Shown: positions 1 through 7,917 of the stretch, piece after piece
Layout: each line of letters begins with the position of its first letter
How positions within the stretch are numbered: position 1 is the stretch's first letter
Source of the DNA: an uncultured Veillonella sp.
GTDB lineage: Bacteria > Bacillota > Negativicutes > Veillonellales > Veillonellaceae
Direction of reading: 5' to 3'
Assembly (NCBI GenBank): GCA_900544365.1
Contig: UQVF01000057.1
Location: 1 to 10,526, forward strand
DNA: 10,526 nucleotides
Translations under genes and position numbers: made by a program
The notes under the pieces: model-generated
Told to the model about the DNA's origin: nothing
Databases searched by the model: none
Seen by the model: the letters and a program-made list of their open reading frames with translations, nothing else

Positions 1-180
1 TGTATAATAGTTCGAATTAATATGTTCAGGTAGTGTAAAATATCATTTTAAATATATATTCCTGTAAGAATAGATAGAATTCACAGAAGATAAAGCTTGT
101 GCATTCTTGTTTGGATATAGATAAGTTTACTAGTGTAGCAAGGGCTACTGGATTTAGATTGATAAGAAAGGAATTTGTAT
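1..180. other. Non-coding leader upstream of mfd
   Basis: No coding region is supported here, and the gene before mfd must end left of the window. The stretch is AT-rich. A TATAAT at 3-8 sits too close to the edge for a -35 box to be judged, and I found no well-spaced TTGACA/TATAAT pair nearer to mfd. Two dyads are visible: AGAATTCACA (76-85) opposite TGTGCATTCT (98-107) with one mismatch, and GTAGC (135-139) opposite GCTAC (144-148) with a 4-nt loop. Either could be an operator or a leader hairpin. The mfd promoter presumably lies here or further upstream. Confidence 0.55.
167..172 (+). promoter_or_regulatory. Ribosome binding site that fixes the mfd start
   Basis: AAAGGA lies 8 nt before the ATG at 181. 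An in-frame TTG at 175 would be only 2 nt from it, too close for initiation, so 181 is preferred as the start. Confidence 0.7.
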
Positions 181-3100
181 ATGTCCATGACATATAGGCC
201 TATATTAGAAATAGAAGGAACAGTAAAAGAAGCGATAGATTCTTTTTATAAAAAAGGTGTAACACAAATCTATGGACTAGGAGGTTCGCAAAAATCGTTT
301 ATATATAGTCAAGCTATGCTACAAGATATACAACGACCGACTTTGATTGTGACTCATGACAAAGTACATAAAGAAATGTGGGAACGTGATATACAATGCC
401 TGTTACCAAAGGTTAAGGTACTATCCTATCCCATAGTTGATCGAGCGCTTTCACAGTGGACTGCAAAGAGTTTAGATACACAGGCTAAACGGATGGAAGC
501 CTTAGGAAACTTAGCGTTAGGTAAACCAGTGATTGTATTGGCTACTGTAGAAGAGGCAAGTCAGTTTGTAGGGGCCCCATCTACTGTGTTAGATCGTATG
601 ATACCTCTGCAGGTAGAACAAGATATCGACCAACAACATCTATTGGAACAATTAGTACAAATTGGATATGAACGAGTGGACCAGGTGGAATATCGTGGTC
701 ATTTCAGCGTGCGTGGAGATATTTTAGATATATTCCCTATCCAAAGTGAATCCCCCTATCGTCTTGAGTTTTTCGGCGATACTATCGACATGATGCGCCA
801 ATTTAATGTAGATACACAGCGGTCCATGGGGGAAACCGAAGAATGTATGATCTTACCGATCCATGCAGATAGTGATGAGGAAACCTATTCTATACTTTCC
901 TACTTAGACCAAGGGTTACTAATTTTAGATGAGCCAAAACGGTTAGAAGAAGCGTTAGGAAAAGTGCATAAAGAAGATTCGACGAATGAAGAGTTATATA
1001 TGCTGTGGAAAGATTGGAAAGCATCGTCTAAAGCTTATAGCACTATTTTATTTAGTATGATGCAACGTTCTGCTGGATGGGGAAAGGTACAAACTATCGG
1101 TATGATGGGGAAATCCATCGCCTCTTATGAACGGCAGATTCCTATGCTCATGGATGATATTAAGTTTAATGCTTCTTTAGAACGACAAATAGTATTGGTA
1201 TTACACAATCAGCAACGTCGGGAAGCTATAGAAAATGCGCTACTAGAGAATAAGATTTCCTATGTACATCGTGAGCGATGGGAGTGGACAGCACCAGCTG
1301 TGCTTATTGTGGACGGTATCCTTTCAGAGGGCTTTGAATTACCTCACTCTAACCTGACGGTTATTACTGAAGGGAATATATTCGGCTTTCAGAAGAAAAA
1401 AGTTCGGAAGAAAGTGGAAAAAGGGCAGGAAATTAAATATTTTACCGATATCAGTGTAGGCGATTATGTAGTGCATAGCATACACGGTATTGGTAAATAT
1501 CGAGGGCTTAAGACCATTGAGACAGAAGGCATTCATCGAGACTATATTGAAATCGATTATGCTGGTACGGATCGCCTATTTTTGCCAGCAGACCATTTGG
1601 ATCAACTGCAAAAATATATTGGTAATGAAGGGGTTACACCTAAATTACATAAAATGGGCGGTAAAGAATGGATTAAAACTAAGACGAAAGCTCAAAAATC
1701 CATTGATGATTTAGCAGATACCTTAGTGGAACTCTATGCAAAAAGGGAACTCATTGAGGGCTATGCATTCTTACCAGACCAGCCTTGGCAACGAGAGTTT
1801 GAAGATCAATTCCCTTATGAAGAAACAGATGACCAATTGCAGGCTATCCAGGAAATTAAAGAATCTATGGAATCCCCACGTCCAATGGATAGATTGTTAT
1901 GCGGTGACGTAGGATTTGGCAAAACAGAAGTGGCTATGAGGGCCATGTTCAAAGCTGTCATGAGTGGTAAGCAGGTGGCTATGCTAGTGCCCACAACGGT
2001 GCTTTCAGAGCAACATTTTAAAACATTCATGTATCGATTCTCACAGTTTGGGGTTCGTGTAGAAGTACTCAATCGATTCCGTTCTGCCAAAGAGAAGAAG
2101 GATATCATCAAAGGCGTACAAGATGGTCAAGTAGATATTTTAATCGGCACCCATGCCTTATTAAGTAAACAAATACAGTTCAAAAAGTTAGGCCTATTAG
2201 TGGTAGACGAGGAACAGCGATTTGGAGTTGCACAAAAAGAAAAGTGGAAACAATGGGCTACGAATATTGATATTTTAACCCTCAGTGCCACACCGATTCC
2301 ACGGACCTTGCATATGTCCTTAGTAGGGGTTCGGGAAATGAGTGTCATCCATACACCGCCAATGGAACGATTGCCAGTGCAAACCTATGTGGTCGAATTT
2401 GACATGCAAGTGGTAACGGAAGCGATTCGTCGTGAGCTACAACGAGGTGGACAGGTTTACTTTGTATATAATAAGGTACAGTCCATTACGCATATGGAAG
2501 AGCAATTACAACGTGCCATGCCGGATTTACGCATTGCAGTGGCCCATGGACAAATGGCAGGCACCATGATGGAACATGTGATGCAAGATTTTACAGAAGG
2601 GCAATATGATGTGCTCTTATGTACCAGTATTATCGAAACGGGCTTAGATATTCCGAATGCTAATACCATTATTATCTATGATGCAGATTATTTGGGCTTA
2701 TCACAGTTGTATCAAATGCGAGGACGTGTAGGACGTTCTAGCCAACGGGCTTATGCCTATTTCATGTATCGTCCTGATAAGGTGTTAAATGAAAGTGCCG
2801 AAAAACGGTTGAAAGCCATCCAAGAGTTTACTGAATTGGGGGCAGGATTTAAGCTAGCCATGCGAGATATGGAAATTCGTGGAGCGGGCAATTTATTAGG
2901 AGCTCAACAGCATGGTAATATTGCTGCCGTCGGATTTGCTATGTATGCTGCCATGTTAGAAGAAGCTATCGCTAAAGCACAGAAAAAAGATATGCCAGAG
3001 CGGCCATTGCCAGCACCAGTGGTGGATGTGGGCATCGATGCCTTTATAGACAGTGCCTACATTCATGACGAGGCTCGCAAAATTTCTGTGTATCAACGAT

Positions 3101-3462
3101 TGTTACAAATTGATACAAAAGCTGGGTTAGATGACTTTGTGGATGAATTGATTGATCGTTTTGGGTCTCCTACGAAACCCGTGGAACGCCTCATCAAGTT
3201 GGCAGGTATCAAAGAGCGTGCTCGTTCCTTAGGTATGAAGAGCATTATTCGGAAAGATGCAAATATTCTATTTACTTGGCAAGATGAATCGAAAATGGAA
3301 GATTGGGATATGGGGGCCATCAGTGAAGATATTTGGAAACACATGAAACATCGTGGGTCGAATCCAACAGTATGGGCCTATACTCTGCAAACTGGTGATG
3401 TAATCCGCCAAGTAGAACAAGTAATGAGTGAGTTTGAACGAAAACTTCCAAAGGAGGGCTAG
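181..3462 (+). CDS. mfd: Transcription-repair coupling factor Mfd
   Basis: Mfd is a cytoplasmic DNA translocase. It recognises RNA polymerase stalled at a DNA lesion, pushes it off, and recruits UvrA for nucleotide excision repair. The protein has 1093 residues, slightly shorter than the roughly 1150-1180 of E. coli and Bacillus. The N-terminal UvrB-like module shows the degenerate P-loop GLGGSQKS (about 32-39) and FSVRGDILDIFP from residue 175. The RNA-polymerase-interacting (CarD-like) domain begins near 423 with DISVGDYVVH. The RecG-like motor has Walker A GDVGFGKT (575-582), Walker B DEEQRFG (676-682), SATPIPR (702-708) and QMRGRVGRS (845-853). The C-terminal TRCF domain follows from about 949. 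All catalytic motifs are intact and there is no frameshift. It is the first gene of a four-gene run; the flippase ATG follows its stop by 1 nt. Confidence 0.97.
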   Translation: MSMTYRPILEIEGTVKEAIDSFYKKGVTQIYGLGGSQKSFIYSQAMLQDIQRPTLIVTHDKVHKEMWERDIQCLLPKVKVLSYPIVDRALSQWTAKSLDTQAKRMEALGNLALGKPVIVLATVEEASQFVGAPSTVLDRMIPLQVEQDIDQQHLLEQLVQIGYERVDQVEYRGHFSVRGDILDIFPIQSESPYRLEFFGDTIDMMRQFNVDTQRSMGETEECMILPIHADSDEETYSILSYLDQGLLILDEPKRLEEALGKVHKEDSTNEELYMLWKDWKASSKAYSTILFSMMQRSAGWGKVQTIGMMGKSIASYERQIPMLMDDIKFNASLERQIVLVLHNQQRREAIENALLENKISYVHRERWEWTAPAVLIVDGILSEGFELPHSNLTVITEGNIFGFQKKKVRKKVEKGQEIKYFTDISVGDYVVHSIHGIGKYRGLKTIETEGIHRDYIEIDYAGTDRLFLPADHLDQLQKYIGNEGVTPKLHKMGGKEWIKTKTKAQKSIDDLADTLVELYAKRELIEGYAFLPDQPWQREFEDQFPYEETDDQLQAIQEIKESMESPRPMDRLLCGDVGFGKTEVAMRAMFKAVMSGKQVAMLVPTTVLSEQHFKTFMYRFSQFGVRVEVLNRFRSAKEKKDIIKGVQDGQVDILIGTHALLSKQIQFKKLGLLVVDEEQRFGVAQKEKWKQWATNIDILTLSATPIPRTLHMSLVGVREMSVIHTPPMERLPVQTYVVEFDMQVVTEAIRRELQRGGQVYFVYNKVQSITHMEEQLQRAMPDLRIAVAHGQMAGTMMEHVMQDFTEGQYDVLLCTSIIETGLDIPNANTIIIYDADYLGLSQLYQMRGRVGRSSQRAYAYFMYRPDKVLNESAEKRLKAIQEFTELGAGFKLAMRDMEIRGAGNLLGAQQHGNIAAVGFAMYAAMLEEAIAKAQKKDMPERPLPAPVVDVGIDAFIDSAYIHDEARKISVYQRLLQIDTKAGLDDFVDELIDRFGSPTKPVERLIKLAGIKERARSLGMKSIIRKDANILFTWQDESKMEDWDMGAISEDIWKHMKHRGSNPTVWAYTLQTGDVIRQVEQVMSEFERKLPKEG

Positions 3463-3463
3463 C

Positions 3464-5008
3464 ATGACAGGATTTATGAAAGGAGCTATGATCTTAACCG
3501 TAGCAGGGCTACTGGTGAAAGTCATAGGCGCTATCAGTAAGGTCATTGTAGCACGTATCCTTGGAGGGGAAGGTGTTGGGCTATATCAAATGGCCTATTC
3601 CTTGTACCAACTCATTATTAGTATTGGTGCAGCGGGTTTGCCGGTAGCTATTTCCATTATGATCGCTCGTAAAGTAGGACAAGAGGACTTTCGAGGAGCA
3701 CGGCATATCTTTAAGGTCTCATTGACTACCATGGGGCTTATGGGTGTATTGCTAAGTATAGGATTTTACCTAGCCATTCCCTATGTTATCGATGTGGGGC
3801 TCATTACAGATAATCGAGCAGAAGGTGCTTTATTAGCAGTAGCACCTGCCATTGGTATTGTATCCTTGCTAGCGTGTTTTCGTGGCTACTTTCAAGGGTT
3901 TCAAAATATGCTACCTACGGGAATATCCCAGGTATGTGAACAGCTAGGACGTGTATTGGTAATGGTGGGGGCAGCCATTTATTTCTTGCCACAGGGTATT
4001 GAGCTGGCGTCCAGTCGTGCCGCTTTATCTTCTGTTATCGGTGTAGGCTTGGGGTTAGTGGTGTTACTTTATTATTTTGGAAAAGAACCTAAATTAGAAG
4101 GACAAATCTATCCGCTAGAATCACGGAAGTCGATTATCAAAGAATTAATTGTGTTGGCCGTTCCCGTGGCGTTGGCGAATATTATGATACCTCTCATAGG
4201 AGCAATCGACTTGTGGTTGGTACCACAACAGCTGATGCTGTCGGGATATGGCAAGGAAGAGGCGACTACAGCCTTTGGGTATTTGACGGGGATGGCCACT
4301 TCGCTTATTAGTTTACCCGTTATCGTGACCATGTCCCTAGCCACGAGCTTAGTACCTGCCATATCGAGATTACATAGTGAACGAAATCAGCAGGAAATCC
4401 ATCATCGTATGAGGACGGCATTACGGATGACAAATATTGTAACCATACCTGCCTTTGTAGGATTATGTGTATTGGCTACACCCATCTCTCAGATGATGTT
4501 CAATACACCAAATGCAGGTGGTGCCATTGCGGTCCTTAGCGCTAGTATTTGGTTATTAGGGGTACAACAGGTCACCACAGGGGCCTTACAGGGCTTGGGA
4601 CGAACGGCAATCCCTATGTTTACATTACTGTTAGGAGCTGTTTTGAAAGTCTTGTTGAACCTCTATCTGACACCTCAATGGGGCATAGAAGGAGCTGCGT
4701 GGGCTACCAATGTAGACTTTGGTATAGCAGCCATAGCTAATGTATATATATTATATCGCAGTACATCGTTTCAAGTGTCTTTCATAGAAATAGGAAAAAT
4801 ACTATTCTCCTCTTTAGCTATGGGTGGTGGTACGGTGATGGTCTATAATTTTATGAGTACCATCTTGTCGAATACGATAAGCGTGGCACTCTCTATCGTT
4901 TTGGGAATTGTATTCTATGTGGTGGCACTGGGCATCACGAAAACGATGGAGTTGAAAGAATTTAAAAGTTTAGCAAAACAAGCCATGAAGAAAGGAGGAT
5001 CTAAGTGA
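3464..5008 (+). CDS. MOP-superfamily polysaccharide / lipid-linked sugar flippase (SpoVB/YabM/MurJ-like)
   Basis: This is a 514-residue integral membrane protein. I count about 14 hydrophobic segments, from MILTVAGLLVKVIG near the N-terminus to SIVLGIVFYVVALGI near the C-terminus, the usual fold of the MOP flippases that move undecaprenyl-linked sugars across the inner membrane. The N-terminal stretch with GGEGVGLYQMAYSLYQL and GLPVAIS is typical of the SpoVB/YabM branch. The ATG at 3464 is chosen because AAGGAGG (3451-3457) sits 6 nt before it. An in-frame ATG at 3428 would lie inside mfd without such a site. The position after mfd and before mazG matches Bacillus yabM. The substrate cannot be read from sequence: lipid II, another polysaccharide precursor or a spore-cortex-type precursor are all possible, and the SpoVB name need not imply sporulation. 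Confidence 0.9.
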   Translation: MTGFMKGAMILTVAGLLVKVIGAISKVIVARILGGEGVGLYQMAYSLYQLIISIGAAGLPVAISIMIARKVGQEDFRGARHIFKVSLTTMGLMGVLLSIGFYLAIPYVIDVGLITDNRAEGALLAVAPAIGIVSLLACFRGYFQGFQNMLPTGISQVCEQLGRVLVMVGAAIYFLPQGIELASSRAALSSVIGVGLGLVVLLYYFGKEPKLEGQIYPLESRKSIIKELIVLAVPVALANIMIPLIGAIDLWLVPQQLMLSGYGKEEATTAFGYLTGMATSLISLPVIVTMSLATSLVPAISRLHSERNQQEIHHRMRTALRMTNIVTIPAFVGLCVLATPISQMMFNTPNAGGAIAVLSASIWLLGVQQVTTGALQGLGRTAIPMFTLLLGAVLKVLLNLYLTPQWGIEGAAWATNVDFGIAAIANVYILYRSTSFQVSFIEIGKILFSSLAMGGGTVMVYNFMSTILSNTISVALSIVLGIVFYVVALGITKTMELKEFKSLAKQAMKKGGSK

Positions 5009-5808
5009 GCGAAAAAGAAATGAGTCCTTTTACATTGGAGCCTTTGGTGGATGTATTAGCTGAATTGCGTGGCCCTAATGGATGTTCCTGGGACAAGTTG
5101 CAGACACATAGTTCCTTACGTAGATATTTGTTAGAAGAGGTATATGAAACTTTAGAAGCTATCGACGAAAAGAATATCGATCATTTGCGAGAAGAGTTAG
5201 GAGATTTGTTGTTACAAATCGTATTCCATGCACGAGTAGCGGAAGAAAATGGACATTTTACCATGCAAGATGTGGTGGATGATATAACGGCAAAAATGGT
5301 ACGGCGCCACCCCCATGTATTCCAAACTGCAGACCGAGAAACTATAGGTGATACATTAGCCACTTGGGAAGAATTAAAAGCAAAAGAAAAAGGTCATGAA
5401 CGCACATCCGTTTTGGATGGAATCTCACCAGGCTTACCAGCTTTGTTGCGAGCGCAAAAATTGCAAGAGAAAGCGAGTAAAGTCGGCTTTGATTGGCCTA
5501 CAGAAGAAGGTGTGTGGGCTAAGTTTTATGAAGAAATAGATGAATTTAAGCGAGAAATAATCAAAAAAGATAGAGAAAAAGCAGAAGAAGAGGGAGGAGA
5601 TGTACTTTTTTCCTTGATAAATCTGTTTAAATGGTATAAAATAGTCGGAGAAAATGCGCTACACCGCACTAATACAAAGTTTATACAACGTTTTTCATAC
5701 GTGGAACAAGAGGTTCAACGAAGTGGGAAAAAATGGGAGGACTATACTCTCAAAGAACTAGATGAATTTTGGAATGCGGCAAAAGCGAAACTTAACTCGC
5801 ATGATTAA
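5005..5808 (+). CDS. mazG: Nucleoside triphosphate pyrophosphohydrolase MazG
   Basis: MazG hydrolyses (d)NTPs to the monophosphate and pyrophosphate. It is linked to removal of damaged nucleotides and, in E. coli, to lowering ppGpp through the stringent response. The protein has 267 residues, close to the 263 of E. coli MazG, and shows the typical tandem of two all-alpha MazG domains. The first has GPNGCSWDKLQTH (23-35), EEVYE (44-48) and EELGD (63-67). The second has EEIDE (176-180) and EEEGGD (194-199), the metal-binding acidic clusters needed for catalysis. The start is GTG at 5005, overlapping the flippase stop as GTGA, with AAAGGAGG (4991-4998) 6 nt upstream, so translation is probably coupled. 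Bacillus YabN at the equivalent locus carries an extra N-terminal tetrapyrrole-methylase domain, which is absent here. Confidence 0.96.
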   Translation: MSEKEMSPFTLEPLVDVLAELRGPNGCSWDKLQTHSSLRRYLLEEVYETLEAIDEKNIDHLREELGDLLLQIVFHARVAEENGHFTMQDVVDDITAKMVRRHPHVFQTADRETIGDTLATWEELKAKEKGHERTSVLDGISPGLPALLRAQKLQEKASKVGFDWPTEEGVWAKFYEEIDEFKREIIKKDREKAEEEGGDVLFSLINLFKWYKIVGENALHRTNTKFIQRFSYVEQEVQRSGKKWEDYTLKELDEFWNAAKAKLNSHD

Positions 5809-5843
5809 GTTAAAAGGATACTATTTTTAAGGGAGGTTCAATT

Positions 5844-6143
5844 ATGAACAAAACTGAATTAATTGCAAGCGTTGCAGCAAAAGCTGAATTGACAAAAAAA
5901 GATGCTGAAAAAGCAGTAAAAGCTTTATTCGACACAATTGGCGAAGCATTGGCGAAAGAAGAAAAAGTACAAGTAATCGGTTTCGGTACTTTTGAAGTTC
6001 GTACTCGTGCTGAACGTACTGGTCGCAACCCTCGTACAAAAGAAGAAATGACAATTCCAGCGTCCAAATCCCCAGCTTTCAAAGCAGGTAAACAATTAAA
6101 AGATCTTGTTAATGGACCAGCTGCGCCAGTTCGCAAAAAATAA
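5844..6143 (+). CDS. hup: DNA-binding protein HU
   Basis: HU is a small histone-like protein that dimerises and bends DNA non-specifically, organising the nucleoid and assisting replication, repair and recombination. The sequence has the full fold: an N-terminal helical pair starting MNKTELIASVA, then the signature GFGTFEVRTRAERTGRNP (46-63). Pro63 sits at the tip of the DNA-embracing arm where it intercalates. At 99 residues it is about nine longer than the canonical 90, because of a short tail rich in Pro, Ala, Arg and Lys (NGPAAPVRKK). The ATG is preceded by GGGAGGT (5831-5837), a strong site suited to an abundant protein. It lies 35 nt after mazG with no terminator between, so it is probably read from the operon; an extra promoter close by is possible but not evident. 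Confidence 0.97.
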   Translation: MNKTELIASVAAKAELTKKDAEKAVKALFDTIGEALAKEEKVQVIGFGTFEVRTRAERTGRNPRTKEEMTIPASKSPAFKAGKQLKDLVNGPAAPVRKK

Positions 6144-6157
6144 TTCAGGTCATTCCT

Positions 6158-6227
6158 AAGAGATGTAAATAACGCCACGGTTCCATGCCTATATGGTTTG
6201 GAATGGTGGCGTTGTTTTGTATCTCTT
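6158..6227 (+). terminator. Rho-independent terminator after hup
   Basis: AACGCCAC (6171-6178) pairs perfectly with GTGGCGTT (6206-6213). Inside it TTCCA (6181-6185) pairs with TGGAA (6199-6203) across a 2x2 internal loop. A T-rich run TTGTTTTGT follows the right arm. The hairpin can extend outward through AAGAGAT (6158-6164) and ATCTCTT (6221-6227). It ends the mfd-to-hup transcript and separates it from the glycosyltransferase gene. Confidence 0.88.
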
Positions 6228-6247
6228 TTAATTTGTGATAAAATAGA

Positions 6248-6253
6248 TATAAT
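6248..6253 (+). promoter_or_regulatory. -10 box of the glycosyltransferase promoter
   Basis: TATAAT at 6248-6253 is a perfect -10 hexamer placed between the hup terminator and the 6322 gene. The -35 position at 17-nt spacing (6225-6230, CTTTTA) is poor, so the promoter may depend on an activator or on AT-rich upstream DNA. The start site would be near 6260, giving a leader of about 60 nt. Confidence 0.6.
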
Positions 6254-6261
6254 ATAGTGTT

Positions 6262-6278
6262 CTAATGAACTTCATTAG
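6262..6278. promoter_or_regulatory. 17-nt perfect palindrome just downstream of the -10 box, candidate operator
   Basis: CTAATGAA-C-TTCATTAG is a perfect 8-bp inverted repeat around one central base, starting 8 nt after the TATAAT. The dyad continues weakly outward after one mismatch (GT and AC). Its position over the expected start site suits a dimeric repressor; it could also form a small hairpin at the 5' end of the mRNA. I do not recognise the binding protein. Confidence 0.5.
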
Positions 6279-6321
6279 GACCAGGTAAATCGTTACGACG
6301 CATCTAAAGAAAGGAGGTCAC

Positions 6322-7437
6322 ATGGGGCAACGTATTTTAATTGTATCGGCTTCAATTGGTACAGGTCATACACAGGCTGCACTAGCTATACAGGAATATT
6401 GGCAACAGAAAAATCCTAGTGCTGTGGTGCATCATGTGGACTTTCTTGGGACAGATACATTTTTTTTCGATAATCTGTTGAAAGAAACGTATTTTAAGAT
6501 GCTAGACTTTTTCCCGTTTCTCTACGACATTGTATATCGATGGTCTGGGGCGGAATGGAAGGGTAGTGTAGCACAAACAGTAGTGTCTTGGATGCTGAAA
6601 AATCGAATGGAAAAACTCATTGAAAAGGAAACACCAGATTTAATTGTTTGTACGCACCCCTTTCCCTGTGGTGCAGCGAGTGTGTTGAAACGGCATCGGA
6701 AAATCGATGTGCCCATTGCGGCTGTAATGACTGATTTTGCAGCTCATCAATTTTGGCGCTATGATGAAATCGATGCGTACCATGTGGCAACGCCGGCTAT
6801 GGTGTACGAAGTGCTAAATATGGGAGTACCGCTAGAAAAAATCCATGTGACTGGTATTCCGATTATGCGCCATTTCTTTGAACCTTTAGAGGAACCTTAT
6901 GGTAGCGATCATTGCAAACGAGTATTGCTCATGGGCGGTGGACTTGGACTAGGTTGTGTAGAAGAAGCGTTACAACGGTTGGACCATGTACCAGGTATCG
7001 ATGAAATCCATGTAGTTGCTGGCTTGAACGATGGATTGTACAACTCGTTACACCATATGAAAGATTCCTTACGTACACCGATTTCTATTTATGGATATAC
7101 TAATGAGATTCCGCAGTTGATGCGGAAAGCTACGCTGCTTGTAACAAAACCAGGGGCTCTGACTTGTATGGAAGGTGTTACAATCGGTGTTCCTATGGTA
7201 TTCTTTAATGCCATTCCTGGACAAGAAGAGGCCAATGCAGAACTGTTAGAACAAAAGGGCTGTGGCAAGTGGGCACGACATATTGAGAATTTGGATGATG
7301 TGGTTGGTGCTTTATTACAAAATGAAGAACGCTTGCAGGCGATGCATGAAGCGTCCAAATCTTGGAAGGTTGACGGAGCAGCGGAAATCGTAGCTGCTTG
7401 TGAAGCGATGATTGCACATAGGATAGAGAAAAATTAA
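6322..7437 (+). CDS. MGDG synthase / UgtP-like glycosyltransferase (GT28 type)
   Basis: This is a 371-residue GT-B enzyme that most resembles monogalactosyldiacylglycerol synthases and the Bacillus diacylglycerol glucosyltransferase UgtP (about 380 residues). Such enzymes transfer a sugar from a UDP-sugar to a membrane lipid on the cytoplasmic face. The N-terminal acceptor domain opens with ILIVSASIGTGHTQAA, including the conserved GTGH at 13-16. The C-terminal donor-binding domain shows LVTKPGALTCMEG (273-285) and PGQEEANA (299-306). There is no signal peptide, so membrane binding would be peripheral. AAGGAGGT (6311-6318) precedes the ATG, with a rather short gap of 4 nt from GGAGG. It has its own -10 box and terminator, so it is probably monocistronic. 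The sugar and lipid acceptor cannot be determined from sequence; a MurG-like role is less likely because the N-terminal domain is of MGDG type. Confidence 0.88.
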   Translation: MGQRILIVSASIGTGHTQAALAIQEYWQQKNPSAVVHHVDFLGTDTFFFDNLLKETYFKMLDFFPFLYDIVYRWSGAEWKGSVAQTVVSWMLKNRMEKLIEKETPDLIVCTHPFPCGAASVLKRHRKIDVPIAAVMTDFAAHQFWRYDEIDAYHVATPAMVYEVLNMGVPLEKIHVTGIPIMRHFFEPLEEPYGSDHCKRVLLMGGGLGLGCVEEALQRLDHVPGIDEIHVVAGLNDGLYNSLHHMKDSLRTPISIYGYTNEIPQLMRKATLLVTKPGALTCMEGVTIGVPMVFFNAIPGQEEANAELLEQKGCGKWARHIENLDDVVGALLQNEERLQAMHEASKSWKVDGAAEIVAACEAMIAHRIEKN

Positions 7438-7489
7438 ATATAATAGGAAACTGTTGAGGCTAGAGTAGCAATGATTTCCTTAGTTATAT
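7438..7489 (+). other. Possible hairpin just after the glycosyltransferase stop
   Basis: ATATAA (7438-7443) and AGGAAA (7445-7450) face TTTCCT (7475-7480) and TTATAT (7484-7489), giving a stem of up to 12 bp with an asymmetric bulge. A small GCTA-GAG-TAGC stem lies inside the loop. No clear T-run follows, so it is not an obvious terminator. It may be a 3' UTR structure or chance pairing in AT-rich DNA. Confidence 0.3.
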
Positions 7490-7501
7490 TGGATGAATAA
7501 G

Positions 7502-7547
7502 AAAGGCTGTCACACCATGTACACAGTACATGAGATGACAGCCTTTT
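7502..7547. terminator. Bidirectional terminator between convergent genes
   Basis: AAAGGCTGTCA (7502-7512) pairs perfectly with TGACAGCCTTT (7536-7546). After a 3x3 internal loop, CATGTAC (7516-7522) pairs with GTACATG (7526-7532), leaving a 3-nt loop. The plus-strand reading ends in CCTTTTGC and the minus-strand reading in CCTTTCTTATT. It therefore can stop both the glycosyltransferase transcript and the convergent acidic-protein transcript, whose stop codon is only 7 nt away. Confidence 0.9.
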
Positions 7548-7553
7548 GCTGTA

Positions 7554-7913
7554 TTACTCGCTATAGGAGTCCATTTCAGAATCGTAACGCTCGATGTTTT
7601 CATTGCGAATATCTTGCAATGTATCTAGCAATTCCTCTGCACTTTCCACGCGCAGGAATAATTCTTTCAATTCTTCGCCGTTTGGAAGTGTTACGCTCCA
7701 TTGAAATGTATCATTATCATCATACACAGAAACAATGACTGGTGTATCCATTGAAACAGGAATGCGTCCATCCTCATCGGAAACAATGGCGTATTGACCA
7801 TCTTCTTCCTCGCTACCATCAGATAGTTCGTACAATAGAACATCCCGTTCGTCAACTTCTACAATTTCAAAACCAATATGTTCAAACTCTTGCTGAACCG
7901 TGTCAGTGTCCAT
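7554..7913 (-). CDS. Small, strongly acidic protein of unknown function
   Basis: I do not recognise this 119-residue protein. By my count it has 36 Asp/Glu against 6 Lys/Arg, so its net charge is near -30 and its pI very low. It has no signal peptide, no membrane segment and no cysteine. The N-terminal half (QEFEHIGFEIVEVDERDVLLYEL) and the middle (PVIVSVYDDNDTFQWSV) look like beta strands; the end (ESAEELLDTLQDIRNEN) looks helical. The start at 7913 is chosen because AAGGAGGT (complement of 7918-7925) sits 5 nt upstream from GGAGG, and a promoter lies just beyond. The longer in-frame extension to 8048 runs through that promoter and is rejected. It is monocistronic and shares a terminator with the gene facing it. 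Codon use looks like the neighbours. A DNA-mimic or protein-binding role is possible but unsupported. Confidence 0.82.
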   Translation of the reverse strand: MDTDTVQQEFEHIGFEIVEVDERDVLLYELSDGSEEEDGQYAIVSDEDGRIPVSMDTPVIVSVYDDNDTFQWSVTLPNGEELKELFLRVESAEELLDTLQDIRNENIERYDSEMDSYSE

Positions 7914-7917
7914 GACA

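Noticed and set aside
175..180. TTG at 175 as the start of mfd
   Set aside because: It lies only 2 nt from AAAGGA, while ATG 181 has an 8-nt gap.
3428..3463. Upstream in-frame ATG for the flippase inside mfd
   Set aside because: It would add 12 non-hydrophobic residues overlapping mfd. AAGGAGG is placed for the ATG at 3464.
5810..6178. Minus-strand frames opposite hup
   Set aside because: They are antisense to a well-recognised HU gene and run through its terminator, with no initiation signals.
7502..7546. The long hairpin at 7502-7546 as a mobile-element end or attachment site
   Set aside because: Its position between two convergent stops and its T-runs on both sides explain it as a bidirectional terminator.
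7493..7738. Plus-strand 81-codon frame over the convergent terminator
   Set aside because: It contains the terminator hairpin and lies antisense to the acidic-protein gene, with no ribosome binding site.
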